Below, piece after piece: positions 11,690 to 22,498 of a stretch of DNA of 45,482 nucleotides. Made by a program: the position numbers and the translations under genes. Position 1 is the first letter of the stretch. Every line of letters begins with the position of its first letter. The notes beneath the pieces are model-generated. The model was not told the origin of the DNA, ran no database searches, and saw only the letters and a list, made by a program, of their open reading frames with translations. The DNA comes from Phoronis australis (Eukaryota; Phoronida; Phoronidae), in the NCBI GenBank assembly GCA_002633005.1, contig NMRA01000018.1, positions 207,641 through 253,122 of the forward strand, read 5' to 3'.

Positions 11690-12350
11690 TTGGGACCAGA
11701 AATGGGTTTCAGACCAAAATTTAACACACAAGGACCAAGAATTTCATAGCATCAGCACCGAACATTTAATCCTTCAGGACCGAAAATTTAATTCTTCAGG
11801 ACCAAAAATTTAATTCAGGACCAAAAATTTAATACTTCAGGACCAAAATTAAACACGCCAGAACCAAAAATTTATTACACCAGAAAATTTTCATGCCAAG
11901 AGACCACGTCACCATCTTGTGGATGGTCACGTGGTTTCTTGGAAGTGATAACGTCGCTATAAGGTGCATAAGGGCTAAGCGTTCAACCAGTGTCTTGTCG
12001 ATGACAGTGACAGTTGAATTTCTTTTAAATCTTCCACACTTAACAACTGAAGCCCATGTACACTTGGCCTTTGGACACATTAGACTTGAATACGACTGAG
12101 TATTAAAGAGATACAATGGATCGTCATTGTTGGATAGTGGATGGTCATGTGATCTCCAGGCCTGAAAATTTTCTGTCCTGGCATGATATAATTTCTGTCC
12201 TGGCACAATAATTTTGGATACTGACATTTTGAATTTTGGTCATGACGTGACGAATTACAAGTCCTGTTGTGAAAAATTCTAGTTTTAAGTTGTTTTTTTG
12301 GTCCTCTAGATTTTAATTCTTGAAGAGAAAATATTAGTTCTGGAATTTTT
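11690..12350. mobile_element. Foldback element with sub-repeats in its arms
   Basis: The left arm (about 11694-11890) holds roughly seven copies of a 19-22 base unit close to TTCAGGACCAAAAATTTAAT. The right arm (about 12155-12340) carries inverted versions (CTGAAAATTTTCTGTCCTGG, AATTTCTGTCCTGGCAC). Between them lies a near-perfect hairpin at 11898-11943, with arms CCAAGAGACCACGTCACCATC and its complement. The open frames crossing this element on both strands are by-products of its symmetry. No transposase is present, so it would be non-autonomous. Confidence 0.55.
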
Positions 12351-13410
12351 TCTGCTTTGAGTTTCCATGCACTCAGCTGAGAAACATGTTACCAGTTTGA
12401 AAACTATGTCAATCATACAATGCGTTTTTATTGAATCGGACATGTGGCAATCCAAGGCCAAACATTTCATCAAACTAATTCTCTGTTTTCCACGCAATTT
12501 GAGAAATTATAAGCTTTTTAGCTAGTTAACGCCATCCACATCAACGTTTCCAAGTGAAAATTTTAGAAAATTAATTTCACACCCTAACAGACCATTCAAG
12601 GTATCAGCAAGTAAAGAAAAGTGCTAAAATTCATCATCTGAATATATGGAATGCCAGGCAGCTCTTCCAAACATGATTAGGGCTCAATTCTATTCATTTG
12701 CATTGGTACCATGTCAGTTTATGTTGATGGGTGAAACCAGATGCTACAAAGAAGAGTCAAGTCCAGGCTCGATTAATTTCATGGTTCGTGTTTTTTTTTG
12801 ATGTTCAGACGGCAACACAGCTGATGGTCATCCATTTTATATTCACACTTCAGCTCCTACAAAAAATGTGTTTTAACCTTCAACAAACAAGGCTTTTGTG
12901 GCCAGACTTTCTAGCAACTCAGCATAAATTGCCAACAGGTAGGTAATAATTTCCCAGACAAATTTACCCTCAGTGTTTACAAGAATCCAGTATTTGAGCA
13001 GCAAACCATCCCTAGGGCCAGACACCAGTTACATAATCAAATTACACCAGCCTGAAATGACCAAGATAAACACCCCAGGGAGCTTCAACTGGGTTACTGC
13101 CAGTGTGAAATTGAAATGGGGAGAGCTCAGCAGGGTGACTCTTTAAAACCCATAGTTTTCCTGCTAAGAAGTGCATTTCCGGCAAAATTCTTTCCAACAG
13201 AGTTCACTATAAGAGACCAAAACTCTACAAAAGGTTCACTTATAATGTAAACATGTGTTTTCAATATTATTACTTGGTGAAATGAAATTTCTCCAAGTAT
13301 GTTGCTTTTTCATAAAATTTGTTTTTTTTTTTACTTAGTGAACTGAGATTTCTCCAAGTGTGTTGCTTTCTGAGTGCTTTCAGCTTTCCTTCTTTCCTGT
13401 TTGCACGTAG

Positions 13411-14760
13411 CAGATCGCAATTCTTAATGGATCAACCCAAAATTTACACACAACATGTGTCTCGTGAATGCATGGCTCAAAGCCTAACATGTTTCATCAC
13501 ACAATTGGATTCAAGAAGGCGGATGTGGCAGCCATTTTGTTTTGGAATTCAGATTCAAATGCTCATATTTTTTACGTACACGGCTGAGAATCTGTACGAT
13601 TATTACAGCAGACGTGTACTACATACGTGCCGTAAATCATTTACTTCCGGTCATTGTGTTTGGGCACCTCGATTTCGGGATAAAAACGTTTTGTCCTGTA
13701 AGAGGGCGCATTGTAGAACCAACTGTTTCCTGTGAGTACCTATAATCAAGTGCTACGTAACCGGAAGTTGTTTTCAAAATGGCGAAACTGACGTATTTTC
13801 ATCACTTTTCAATCATGCCGTGGTGCCATTTTGAACAGGAAGGGCATAATGACATGAGTTTTTGCATGCCAATTCTTTAAGGTATACCCTTTCGAATGAA
13901 TGGCAACAATTTTTCTCAAACTTAACGTTTTTTAGTTATTTGACTTTCAATTTACAAAAAATGCAAAAATTGAAATTTTTCGCAACTTTTGTGAAATTTT
14001 GTGAAACTACTTTGATTGATTGAGTTGTGAACCGGCTTGTAGAAGATGTTTACCATTTTCCCTAGAGCATCTTTTTTTGAACTTTTCAGGATTTTCTGAC
14101 GATGCTGTTCCTTTGTCTGATTTTGGCTGCACTTTTATTGGTTTTGTTTCTTTGTTCACGTGCTACAGATCGCAATTCTTATTGGATCAACGTGAAATTT
14201 ACACACAGCATGTGTTTCGTGAATGGCTTGGAGCCTATTGTCATTGGTTGAAATCGGATACAAGATGGCGCTGTGGCACCATAGCTCCACTGTTTCTGGT
14301 TGGATTTTTCCGATTTTACTTCCTGTGGATAGATCACTTCAAGGGCTAATGCAATTGTTGCATTCGTTTTTCTATAGTTCTTACCATACTTGAGTTATTT
14401 GAGATTTTCCGAGGACTGGTCTCAAAATAACTTAGGTTTTTCACCGTATCTTCGGCATCTCTTGACGTATCGGTCTGAAATGTGGTATGTGGATAAATCT
14501 TTTCAAGCGCCATCAGCACTGTGAAACCCGTTTCATCCAACGACTTACAATTCTTGCGACATTCGTGATTTACTGCTCAGACGACTGTTCTTTTGTTGAC
14601 TAGTTAATTACAGCTGCACTTTATCATATCTGTGCTAGAGATCGCAGTTTTCATCTGATCGACTTGAAATTTACGTACAGTGTTTTCCCAGTCAATAGCC
14701 CGAGGACATTTGGCCTTGGGCGAAATCTGACGCTGTGACAGCCATTTTTCGAATTATGCT
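13411..14760 (+). repeat. Three-copy dispersed/tandem repeat
   Basis: A word close to AGATCGCAATTCTTATTGG, followed by GATCAAC and AAATTTACACACA, recurs at 13412, 14167 and 14639. Each copy is followed by an AAGATGGCG or GTGGCAGCCAT-like motif. A second module (TCAGCACTGTGAAACCCGTTT, then CGACTTACAATTCTTG) at about 14510 also occurs at about 4190. The copies are 756 and 472 bases apart and diverged. No coding frame runs across them. Confidence 0.5.
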
Positions 14761-15873
14761 TCCGGAGTTAGAGCTCCCTTGACTGAAACTTCTCAAATTT
14801 GGTACATAAACAGATCTCCTTATGGGCAATCTACATACCTTAATGTAATAAGCATCGGTGTCATGATTATTTTAGTTCTTGGTTTCCTCCTTGATTCAAT
14901 GGGTTAAAAGCCCAGCTGTCCAAGAATCCCAACAAAAGGGCCACATTAAGGAAAAAACTGAAGTTTTCGGAACAAAACCTTGCCAATAAGGGTGACTTTG
15001 CCGCAGAAGCTCCCTGCCAATGGGTCCATTTTCGTGTTTGTGGGTGGTTACACTAAATTATCTGCAGCAGACATCAAAAACACACTCCGAGGTACCCCCA
15101 AGGGAAACCACCAGTTCACAATAAATCAATTTGAATTAAGAGGTTGAATTTCATATCAGTGTACCTTAAGACTGTTTGGGAACATAAGGAGATTTGCAAT
15201 CAGTTTTAATGGCAAAGACGAAGATAACCACAATAATATTTACAAACATTGACATGATTTCTCAAGCGATAGAAGTCTAAATACTTCCAGAATAGATGTG
15301 ATGGCTATTTACAAGTCAACATTACATAAAAGCATTAACAAAAATCCATAACAGCCTTCTAGCACTTGCTCTCTCCTGGCAAAAACTTCTTAAGCTGTAT
15401 TAGCAGTTACAAGCGCACATAATACGTTATTTGGGATTATACAAGCACATGGCTCTAAATATGCACATTGATGTATAAACAGTAGTAATAGTCGAGATTT
15501 CAATCTAACTCAAAATATCAAGAACCAAGAATTACGGCACTGTTACAACAACCTCATTTTCAGAGCATCGGAGGGGGGAGGGAGAGGTGGGACGGTAACG
15601 TGCTTTGGGAAATTTGCAAAACTTTTAGGCTTGACCAACAAAAAATATTGACATTTCATGAGTGGTCAGAAATAGACAGCCAAATTTTAAAATGTTACAT
15701 TTATGGAATTGACTATGATATGGATTGTTTTGATATAAACCCATAATTGTTTACTGAAACATGTCAAAACATCGTATTTGTAAAGCACACCTGTGCTGCT
15801 TTTAATATAGTCAGAATTCAGTGTTGATTTTGACATGTCATAATTCAAATAGTAACCAAACCTTAAAACTGGT

Positions 15874-16482
15874 CTACAATACAAGATTTGGAACTGTTTT
15901 GGTGGGATCACATAGTAAAATATTGGGACTGTGATTTACAGGCTCTGGGCTGGAGACAACACCAGCACAGGGCAAATCACTGCTAGTTCCCGGAATTGTA
16001 CGCTCTGGAGTACGTTTGGAGGCACGGGCGATAGTAGGTGAAGTGCCTCTAGTCACTGTAGAGGCCACAGCTCGCGAGGCAACTAGCTTCAAAACTGCAC
16101 TTCTCGGGGGTGGCGAAGGGGCATTATCAGGAATCAACAGTGACAGTATGGCACCCTTCTTCAGACGTTGTTTTGCAGGAACCTTCATCAATTCCGCGTA
16201 CATATCTCTTTCGTAATCCAACAGCAGAAAATGCTTGCCACACACTCGGTAATTCTCCACTGCTTTGCACGTTGTGTGGACAGTATTACCCTGCGTTCTT
16301 CACCGTCGAATGGGCCACGTACGGCGGAGCGTGTCATCTTTCGGAAAGCGGCGTAATGGCATACCCAAAGTGCGCAAGACAATAATGAGTACGCCGCAGT
16401 ATGCAGCAACCGTGCGGCATGTTGACCGACTTGTAAACAAATGTAAACGACAACTTAACTTATCAAAACCGAGGTAAAACAA
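15874..16482 (-). pseudogene. Decayed THAP zinc-finger domain gene
   Basis: On the minus strand one frame reads GMPLRRFPKDDTLRRTWPIRR, then TGA (16300-16302), then continues in the same frame with YRVCGKHFLLLDYERDMYAE and QRLKKGAILSLLIP. This order (RFPKD...W, then C-x-x-H-F, then a basic RLK.GA..lliP end) is the THAP DNA-binding domain of the C2CH type. The first cysteine pair lies in a different frame after an ATG at 16420 (MPHGC, then AYC after a shift). There is thus at least one frameshift and one stop. A Pro/Ser/Thr-rich tail follows, with a possible donor GTAAAT at 15934-15939. It lies within an intron of the minus-strand gene. A sequencing error or an unusual gene model is less likely. 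Confidence 0.6.
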
Positions 16483-16744
16483 TGACTGACTCGACAGGTC
16501 ACAGTCAGACTATAAGAAAACAAAAAACGGGAAATTCTTAACCCCTTAAACGTCACTTCCTGAGTAAGGTACGACTAATTAATAAAATTATGGGAAGCCA
16601 TTATTAACTGAAACAAATGTCTGGGATAATTAACGAACCGTACTTTTACTAAAATTGACATGAAAAATGTTGCCTTCTCCTTTAAGCATAGAAGTTATGT
16701 AGGATGTCATCGCCAAGTCTGTATATTTAGCAAATCAACATGCA

Positions 16745-16975
16745 AAACTATAGAATGTCACTCATTGAAACAAAATATTTTCTGAAATTAGAAAGCCTGT
16801 AAAATTTGATTTTTGGCTTTAATTGTGTCACATAACCATGTCTTTGTAGCAAATATATGAAAAAGAAAGGCTCATTGATAGCAAAACTATAGTATCAATA
16901 ACAAAAGCAAATTTTGTTTAATAATGTAAATGTTTAGGATAAAATCTCAAAAATGCTGTTTGTTTTCTAAATTAT
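16745..16975 (+). repeat. Dispersed repeat family 2, copy a
   Basis: Shares a long diverged run with 26510-26730: ATATTTTCTGAAATTAGAAA versus ATATTTTCTGAAAGTAGAAA, then GCCTGTAAAATTTG, GTGTCACATAACCAT, and a GTATCAATAACAAAAGCAA-like block. Non-coding. Confidence 0.55.
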
Positions 16976-16998
16976 TTTGTTTTGCCTTGTGCATTTTT

Positions 16999-17100
16999 TG
17001 AATTTTTTCATGAAAATCACAGCCCCTCGCAACAAACTGGAAGATTTTTCCACGAGGAGCTATAAAAAAAAGACGTTTATGACTTTCATGAAAAAATTAT
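16999..17100. repeat. Imperfect hairpin
   Basis: Left arm TGAATTTTTTCATGAAAATC (16999-17018) is nearly complementary to GACTTTCATGAAAAAATTA (17081-17099). An inner pair (AGCCCCTCG and CGAGGAGCT) nests within it with unequal spacing. It adjoins repeat family 2 and may be its end or a separate small inverted-repeat element. Confidence 0.45.
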
Positions 17101-17449
17101 TTAAAGTTGCATAAACCGAAAATTAAGTGATATTTAAGAAGATTGTAACAGCATTTTTGAGCTCTCACTTTAAATTTTATTTCAATAAACTTTGATCGTG
17201 TAATTGGTACGATTGTACCGCTATCAAAATACCTTTTTTAATTCTTTTTTGTTAAATTTTAATAAAACGACATCATGATACCACTCAATTGTTAAAAGCT
17301 TGGTAAAACAGGTAAAACATCAGAAACAAAATTCTGCAGGCTTTCTACTTTCAGTAAATATAATACTTTTACCGAGTTAAAATGTACAATTTTGTAGACA
17401 TATGAGTAAATACACAAACCTGTCACTGAGGTGTGATAAGAAAATGTAC

Positions 17450-17474
17450 CTGAAAAGTGCTCCGCGAGGTCACA
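17450..17474 (-). CDS. Minus-strand gene, possible micro-exon
   Basis: The acceptor tract TTTCATTTCTCCATTTGGAG is strong and the donor is TTTTCAG followed by GTACAT at 17444-17449. The 25-nt exon reads CDLAEHFS plus one base, phase 0 to 1, which joins the exit phase of the exon at 18130-18166. A longer version starting near 17508 is also open in other phases. Small size makes this tentative. The phase-1 exit agrees with the phase-1 exons of the 3' half, but exons between here and 8.7 kb may be missing. Confidence 0.28.
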
Positions 17475-17633
17475 CTCCAAATGGAGAAATGAAATAACGC
17501 AGATGTTACTCATCAATGAACACAAGCAACTTAATTGTATTATCTGAGAGACTGAGCATCAGAGGGCGTTGTTGGAATTTATACTTCAAAAATTACACTT
17601 ACAAAACAATGACTATACACCTTAATCAGTCAC

Positions 17634-17782
17634 CATTTTAAAAGTGAGCCTCTTTTTAGGTTTTAAAAACAATGCATTCTGAGTTTAATCACCGTGCAAA
17701 GCATGATTTTTTGCATGCCTCGTAGCATTGATGGCTCAAATGCATTGTTTTTAAACCTAAACAGAGGCTCACTATTAAAATG
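17634..17782. mobile_element. Long-hairpin MITE-like element
   Basis: Arms of about 48 bases are inverted copies: CATTTTAAAAGTGAGCCTCT with TTTAGG on the left, and the reverse complement of the right end beginning CATTTTAATAGTGAGCCTCT. Both continue into AAAAACAATGCATT. A loop of about 50 bases separates them. The RNA would fold into a near-complete stem. No open frame. Confidence 0.65.
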
Positions 17783-18129
17783 CAACTGCTTGAATAAAAG
17801 CTATACTGGTTTTCAAAGAATAGTGCTCGACTACGCCAGCAGGGTACAGTAAATTACAGTCAAAAAGACACCTGCAGGATGCAGTGAACTACAACCAAAA
17901 AGATAAATGGCAGTGTCCCCATGTTCAACCATCAATTCACAAGTAAAAACAAACAAAGAAATAAAACTACTGAGTCAATTTGATTATCAAATCAAACAAA
18001 TAAGTGTACAAAAACGTGTAAATAACATAAAATCCCATAGAAGGAAAGGTACCCTGTAGGTTAACCAAATTTACATAGCTCTGTGTCTGTACAGTGAAGT
18101 CCAAAAGTAAAGGCAGGCTAAAAATGTAC

Positions 18130-18166
18130 CTGAGTAAGACTTGAAAATCCCAATGAACTTGCAACA
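18130..18166 (-). CDS. Minus-strand gene, possible short exon
   Basis: A very good acceptor (CAATCTTTTCTCCAATCTAG) and a donor ACTCAG followed by GTACAT bound 37 nt. Entering in phase 2 it reads VASSLGFSSLTQ and leaves in phase 0. A second frame is open too, so translation alone does not decide it. The chosen phase joins the possible exons at 18817-18849 and 17450-17474. Confidence 0.33.
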
Positions 18167-18479
18167 CTAGATTGGAGAAAAGATTGTGAAACAGGAATGG
18201 ACGAACAAGAGTGATGGAGATCTAAATCAAATTTTACTCTGAGTATGCTAGTAAGAATGACTAGTTGTCACATTTTAATTAGCTGCCTCGCGTGTTGGGG
18301 AAATTGTTTGGAAACCAAAAAAATGATTTTAGTCATAATGCAGTTCAACATACCATACATGCTCATTCTAATTGATCGAGGGATGTGACTTTTTGACCGA
18401 ACTCATTAACTAAAATTTATTTTAGATATTTACATTCAGCAGTTTTATGGTTTCATCACTATTAACTACAGTAATTTAT

Positions 18480-18720
18480 ACAGCAGAATCTCGCCAATTT
18501 CAGACAAATACTAAAAACTGGTCTTTTTTCTTTTTTCAAAGCGTTCTCACAATGTCAGGAATATCCACTATTGGTCAAAACAACATCTGAAGGCAGTTAT
18601 GTTACAAAATATGAAACCTAAAAAACAATCATTTTCCGCCACCAATATATTTACAAAAAATGAAAAACTAAAATTTCACTTGTCCACCATGCTTTGGTGA
18701 GACTTAACTGTAGTTGTTTC
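18480..18720. repeat. Dispersed repeat family 1, copy c
   Basis: The run GAATCTCGCCAATTTCAGAC, then TTTTCAAAGCGTTCTCACAA and AAAATTTCACTTGTCCACCAT matches 1100-1330 and 1600-1810 in order. Non-coding and intronic. Confidence 0.45.
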
Positions 18721-18816
18721 ATCGTCAACAACAATGAACTTTTCACCTCTCCTAATGTTGCTATTGACTCCCATTAAAGAAATTAGGATGTTTGGTTTAA
18801 AGTGGCTAAAACCTAC

Positions 18817-18849
18817 CTTTGGCCATCAAAAAAGAACTTGAATATCAAA
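18817..18849 (-). CDS. Minus-strand gene, possible micro-exon
   Basis: Consensus donor CAAAG followed by GTAGGT (18811-18816). A moderate acceptor (GAGAACTAACAG) gives 33 nt with only a phase 2 to 2 frame open (LIFKFFFDGQ). The exit joins the exon at 18130 as GQ-S-VASS. The entry phase does not match the exon at 20256-20350 (exit phase 0), so at least one exon is missing if this is real. Confidence 0.22.
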
Positions 18850-20255
18850 CTGTTAGTTCTCAAGCACAAGAATCCTCTCTAATCTGAATATAGAACATTT
18901 AAAACAGTAAGTGTCCTAAATCAAAAGTTATTTTTACAGAAGGAGGGTTTATTGCCACTCTAAGTTGAGTCAAGACTGACATTTGCCCCCGCTCAATTTC
19001 CAAGTGGAACAAGGTGATCAGGCACAACTGACTGAGTGAACAACCTGGTGCGACTTGTCAACTTACCCCACCACTTCGAGGTGCGACAAGTTGCACCCGA
19101 TCAACTATCCCCAATGCAAGTGCCCACGTGAACACAAGGGGTGTCACAACAGACATGGTAGGCAGTAAACATCAGCTATGGGCTAGAGCAGCCAGGCAAG
19201 TGCACTCACTTTGGTGATACGGAGGCACTTAGACACCAGTGGTAGGTTTGTCCTGTGCACACTCAGCAGTACCAGGGAGGGGTACTAGTTGCCCCTGGGG
19301 TAAACTACCCGTCTAGATACAGCTCCAGTCAATGCACTGCTATACAAGCTGATCTCAACTTGTTCCCCACTCAAACAAGAAGTATTTACGGAGCTTAGAA
19401 AGGATAGGTGAATATAGCTGGAGACAAATGCTGGCCGCATAAAATGACCGGACTTGGCCATGACAAGCCAATTTACCAAGCTCAGTTTCAAGCAACAATA
19501 ATCTGGCAGTGTCATCACCTTGTACTCTGTGATGGCATTACTGCGTCATTTTATCTTCACTTGAGAATGAAACAAGTATGTTTCCAAATATCGTGTGTCT
19601 TTTAATTATGTCTCTAGGTCAGTTACTGTATCTATGTTCAGTTGAGAGTAGAGTTTTGTTTCGAAAGTACGAACGTTACGGAATAAAGACTGTGAACAAT
19701 GAAAAGTGTCGTGCGTTTAACAAATTCTGTATAACCGAAAACTTGCTCCCGAAGTAAAACCATAGTACCTGAAACTTTTATGTGAATCTAATTACCCATT
19801 TCTGAGATACGATGTTCCGAATTTAGCCAACATTGGACGTTTTTTTCTGGAGTCCTTCAAAACCTTAATGGAAGGCGGGTTTGGAACAACCTTCTTTCAA
19901 CTTTCACGACTATGGTGTACAGCGAAGTGGAAAAGTGGGATATATGGTAGATTATGAAATTCATCAATACACAATTTTAGTTCTGATTATCAGCATAATT
20001 TGCACAGTACATCTCCTCTAGCCATTTCTTTAGTATTTGCAGCAACTTAGTGAGACATGAAAAATGGGAAAATGGCCCTTGAAACAATCACTATTGTCTG
20101 AAACTGAAACATTTTACAGTTGATAAGTAATGACAAATCCTTCTGATTTCCAGTTACCGATGGTTTAGGATCAAATTGAACAAAACCCTAAGAAAGCATT
20201 CTAGCAGAACCTAACACAGGTGTCAGATGAGCAGTCTCATTAAAATCGTCATCAC

Positions 20256-20350
20256 TTTTGACACCCTATACAGTCTAGAGTCATCCCCAGTGTGAGATGT
20301 TATTCGTTGTGCTTTGGTTTGGCTTTCACAAGACGTGAAATTAAAGGCAT
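20256..20350 (-). CDS. Minus-strand gene, probable coding exon
   Basis: The acceptor TTTTTCATTGATTTTATTAG is strong. Entry in phase 1 completes a GAT codon with the last base of the exon at 21883-22033. It then reads AFNFTSCESQTKAQRITSHT and GDDSRLYR. The 5' splice site is unsure: GTGTCA at 20259-20264 or GTGATG at 20250-20255, both phase 0. The peptide is polar and Ser/Thr-rich, like a linker. The phase match with the preceding exon is the main support. Confidence 0.38.
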
Positions 20351-21882
20351 CTAATAAAATCAATGAAAAATCAACTTGAATTACAAAAATGAGATGAAAT
20401 CTTGATAGCAAAAGCAAACCGATTCCTATTACACAAATACTGCGGACTTTTCATTGCACTGTTTAAGTTAAAACTAGAACGTTAGTTGAGCAGAAACTGA
20501 AAGAAACATGTTAACCATTCCAACTTTGAAGTTCATGGTCACTGCGTTTTCCAGAATTTTTCGAGGACAGATATTCTACCTATCAAATACAAATAAGTGA
20601 AATAAAATTACAACCTGAAAGATATTGAATGCCATGGCAGCAAAAGCACAGATCCACTTGTTACCAGCATTGGAAATAACCTCCGAGATTATTCAATCCA
20701 AAACAGTTCTAAGCCGTCGACTCATACATATGCTTTTCATCCAAAGCTGATGAACTCTCGTTAAATCAAATCAGTTGTGCATACACAACCTCGATTAATG
20801 TCAATTAAACAAGAACTACGATATTTTCTTTTAAAGTACGCTGAATCCAAGCCACAAAACATGACAGTGATCATAGTAATTCAACAAAAATTAACTCAAG
20901 TCGCAAAAATGGAAGAGTGTGTTATCGCGTAGCATTGACATGCAGCGCTGTTTTATGGAGCGTGTCGTTAGTTTCTATGAACAATAAACTTTATAATTTA
21001 ATCAAGGGACAATTGATTGATTCACAAGGAAATTGACTAACAAGACATACGCCAATCGTTAATGGCAACGATAAATCAAACTAAACAGTCATTTGCACAA
21101 AAATCAAGTAATTTGGTAACACGAAATGTGCAGTTATGGTTGCAACAGCTTCAATATTTATGAAGTGCAAAACACCACAATAACCATTTAATGAATGTGT
21201 GTATGTCCAAAAGTCCAGGTGTAATCATAAGTAAACTAATCTACCACCAGGGGTCAGAGTAGTACAGTCGTGGTCAATAAATTCTCTTTAATACACCACA
21301 CAATAGGGTGGACACATGGAATTCTATTTTGTCAAAAGCTTGGGAAATTTGACATCACTGTACTGTACAGTTATCACAAAACAAAAGTAGCACATATCTT
21401 GATATTTTAGCATTAAAAGATTTTGACAACCGAAAAACTTCAATGTTCATTAGAAAATACGGGATCAGTATACGGTAGCACCTTATCATAGCACCCTACA
21501 AATATCAACTAAGTCATTTCAACATGATTAAGTCCCATTCAGTGTTAATGAGATGGACCTGAAATCGCAAATTCCAAACAATTAGCGACCACCAATTGTA
21601 ATTTAAAGCTACATCTCACCCTGTTGAGCTGGCTCAAATAAGTAAAATCAAATTACGGCTTTTACTCTCACAAACTTGGTCTCTTAATATTCCATACCAT
21701 TTTAGGAATATATTTCCAATACCAACTCAGGTCACAGGCAAAGCGTACTTGTTGTAACTGTCTCATTTAGGATGGGCGCATATCATTTCCCAGTACTATG
21801 AGAGGCAGCACTGTGGACTGATCTTGTATGAGAACGAAGTAAAATTCATAAGAAAGTAACATTCTAACATCCCGACAGTCAC

Positions 21883-22033
21883 CTGACCTCTCATCAGCAA
21901 AGTCAGTAGTCCAAAATGTCTGTTCAGGAAGTGATTCTAAGTTTGCTAGGAGGGGAATTTTTGGGCTTGATGAAGGGAACTTCATAGAGGAATGGGGACA
22001 ATATTTGATTACAAAATCAAGGCATCGAGGGAC
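21883..22033 (-). CDS. Minus-strand gene, coding exon 3
   Basis: Bounded by a strong acceptor (CTATTTTTCAACCCCCAG) and the donor GTCAG followed by GTGACT, this 151-nt exon has a phase 0 to 1 frame of 50 codons. It includes CLDFVIKYCPHSSMKFP, then SPKIPLLANLESLPEQTFW and TTDFADERS. Entry phase 0 matches both upstream exons. The first part looks helical, the middle proline-rich. I do not recognise the family. Confidence 0.5.
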
Positions 22034-22432
22034 CTGGGGGTTGAAAAATAGATCAGTATACTGCTCCACCTATTGAGAAATGCCTCTAGTGGCTTGCTTT
22101 GCTTCAACTATGAGAACAAACTGAATCGATGAATTACACAGAAGTTTGCATTTCTTTGCACATTCAAGACCATAAAATGTGTCAAAACACAAAACTATTC
22201 ACTCTATTTTTCCGGCTAAGTCCCCAATCATATACGACAACACAAATCTAAACCAAGACATGCGCACTGATGCCCACACATGGAATTCCATGTGTACTTC
22301 ATCATCATTCCAGAGGGCCACATTTCCATATAGGTGGCGCTGTGGCAGAGGATATAGACATGCCTATTGATAAAGAAACGCACGGCGCAAGAACCACATA
22401 CCAAATAACTGTTAAATGTACTAAGCACATAC

Positions 22433-22498
22433 CAGATGCAGCTTTAACATTACAAAAAACAGTGACGCAACATTCTTCGGCAAATAATTCAGCACACG
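22433..22498 (-). CDS. Minus-strand gene, probable coding exon 2
   Basis: A 66-nt phase 0 to 0 exon ends at a strong donor (GTATGT, 22427-22432). It reads RVLNYLPKNVASLFFVML then KLHL, and connects exon 1 (exit phase 0) to exon 3 (entry phase 0). The acceptor (ATTTTTAAACCCATTAAAAG) is moderate. A longer frame in another phase is also open here but does not fit the neighbours. Its first five bases fall in the segment repeated after the N at 23557. Confidence 0.4.

Larger units (their letters stand above)
8689..15873. other. Repeat-rich intron stretch
   Basis: No convincing exon of the minus-strand gene was found here, although some may be missed. The stretch holds a hairpin element at 9329-9480, a large foldback element at 11690-12350 and a three-copy repeat at 13.4-14.8 kb. 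A splice-bounded plus-strand frame at about 12845-12936 (acceptor CACACTTCAG, donor GTAGGT) is listed under rejected items. The remainder appears to be ordinary AT-rich intron. Confidence 0.4.

Noticed and set aside
11829-12227. 132-codon minus-strand frame
   Set aside because: It lies across the foldback element and translates the inverted sub-repeats; the opposite strand is open for the same reason.
12845-12936. Plus-strand frame between a good acceptor (TTCACACTTCAG) and donor (CAACAG/GTAGGT)
   Set aside because: Splice signals are good but no other plus-strand exon exists nearby, and the minus strand of the same place also shows an acceptor with an open frame. It shows how easily such signals occur by chance in this DNA.
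13319-13745. 138-codon plus-strand frame
   Set aside because: It covers one unit of the three-copy repeat; the other units do not keep the frame.
19038-19110. Minus-strand phase 0 to 2 frame ending at GTAAGT that would bridge two exons
   Set aside because: The acceptor is poor and the sequence is part of a short inverted, repeat-like segment (GGTGCGACTTGTCAAC and GTGCGACAAGTTGCACC).
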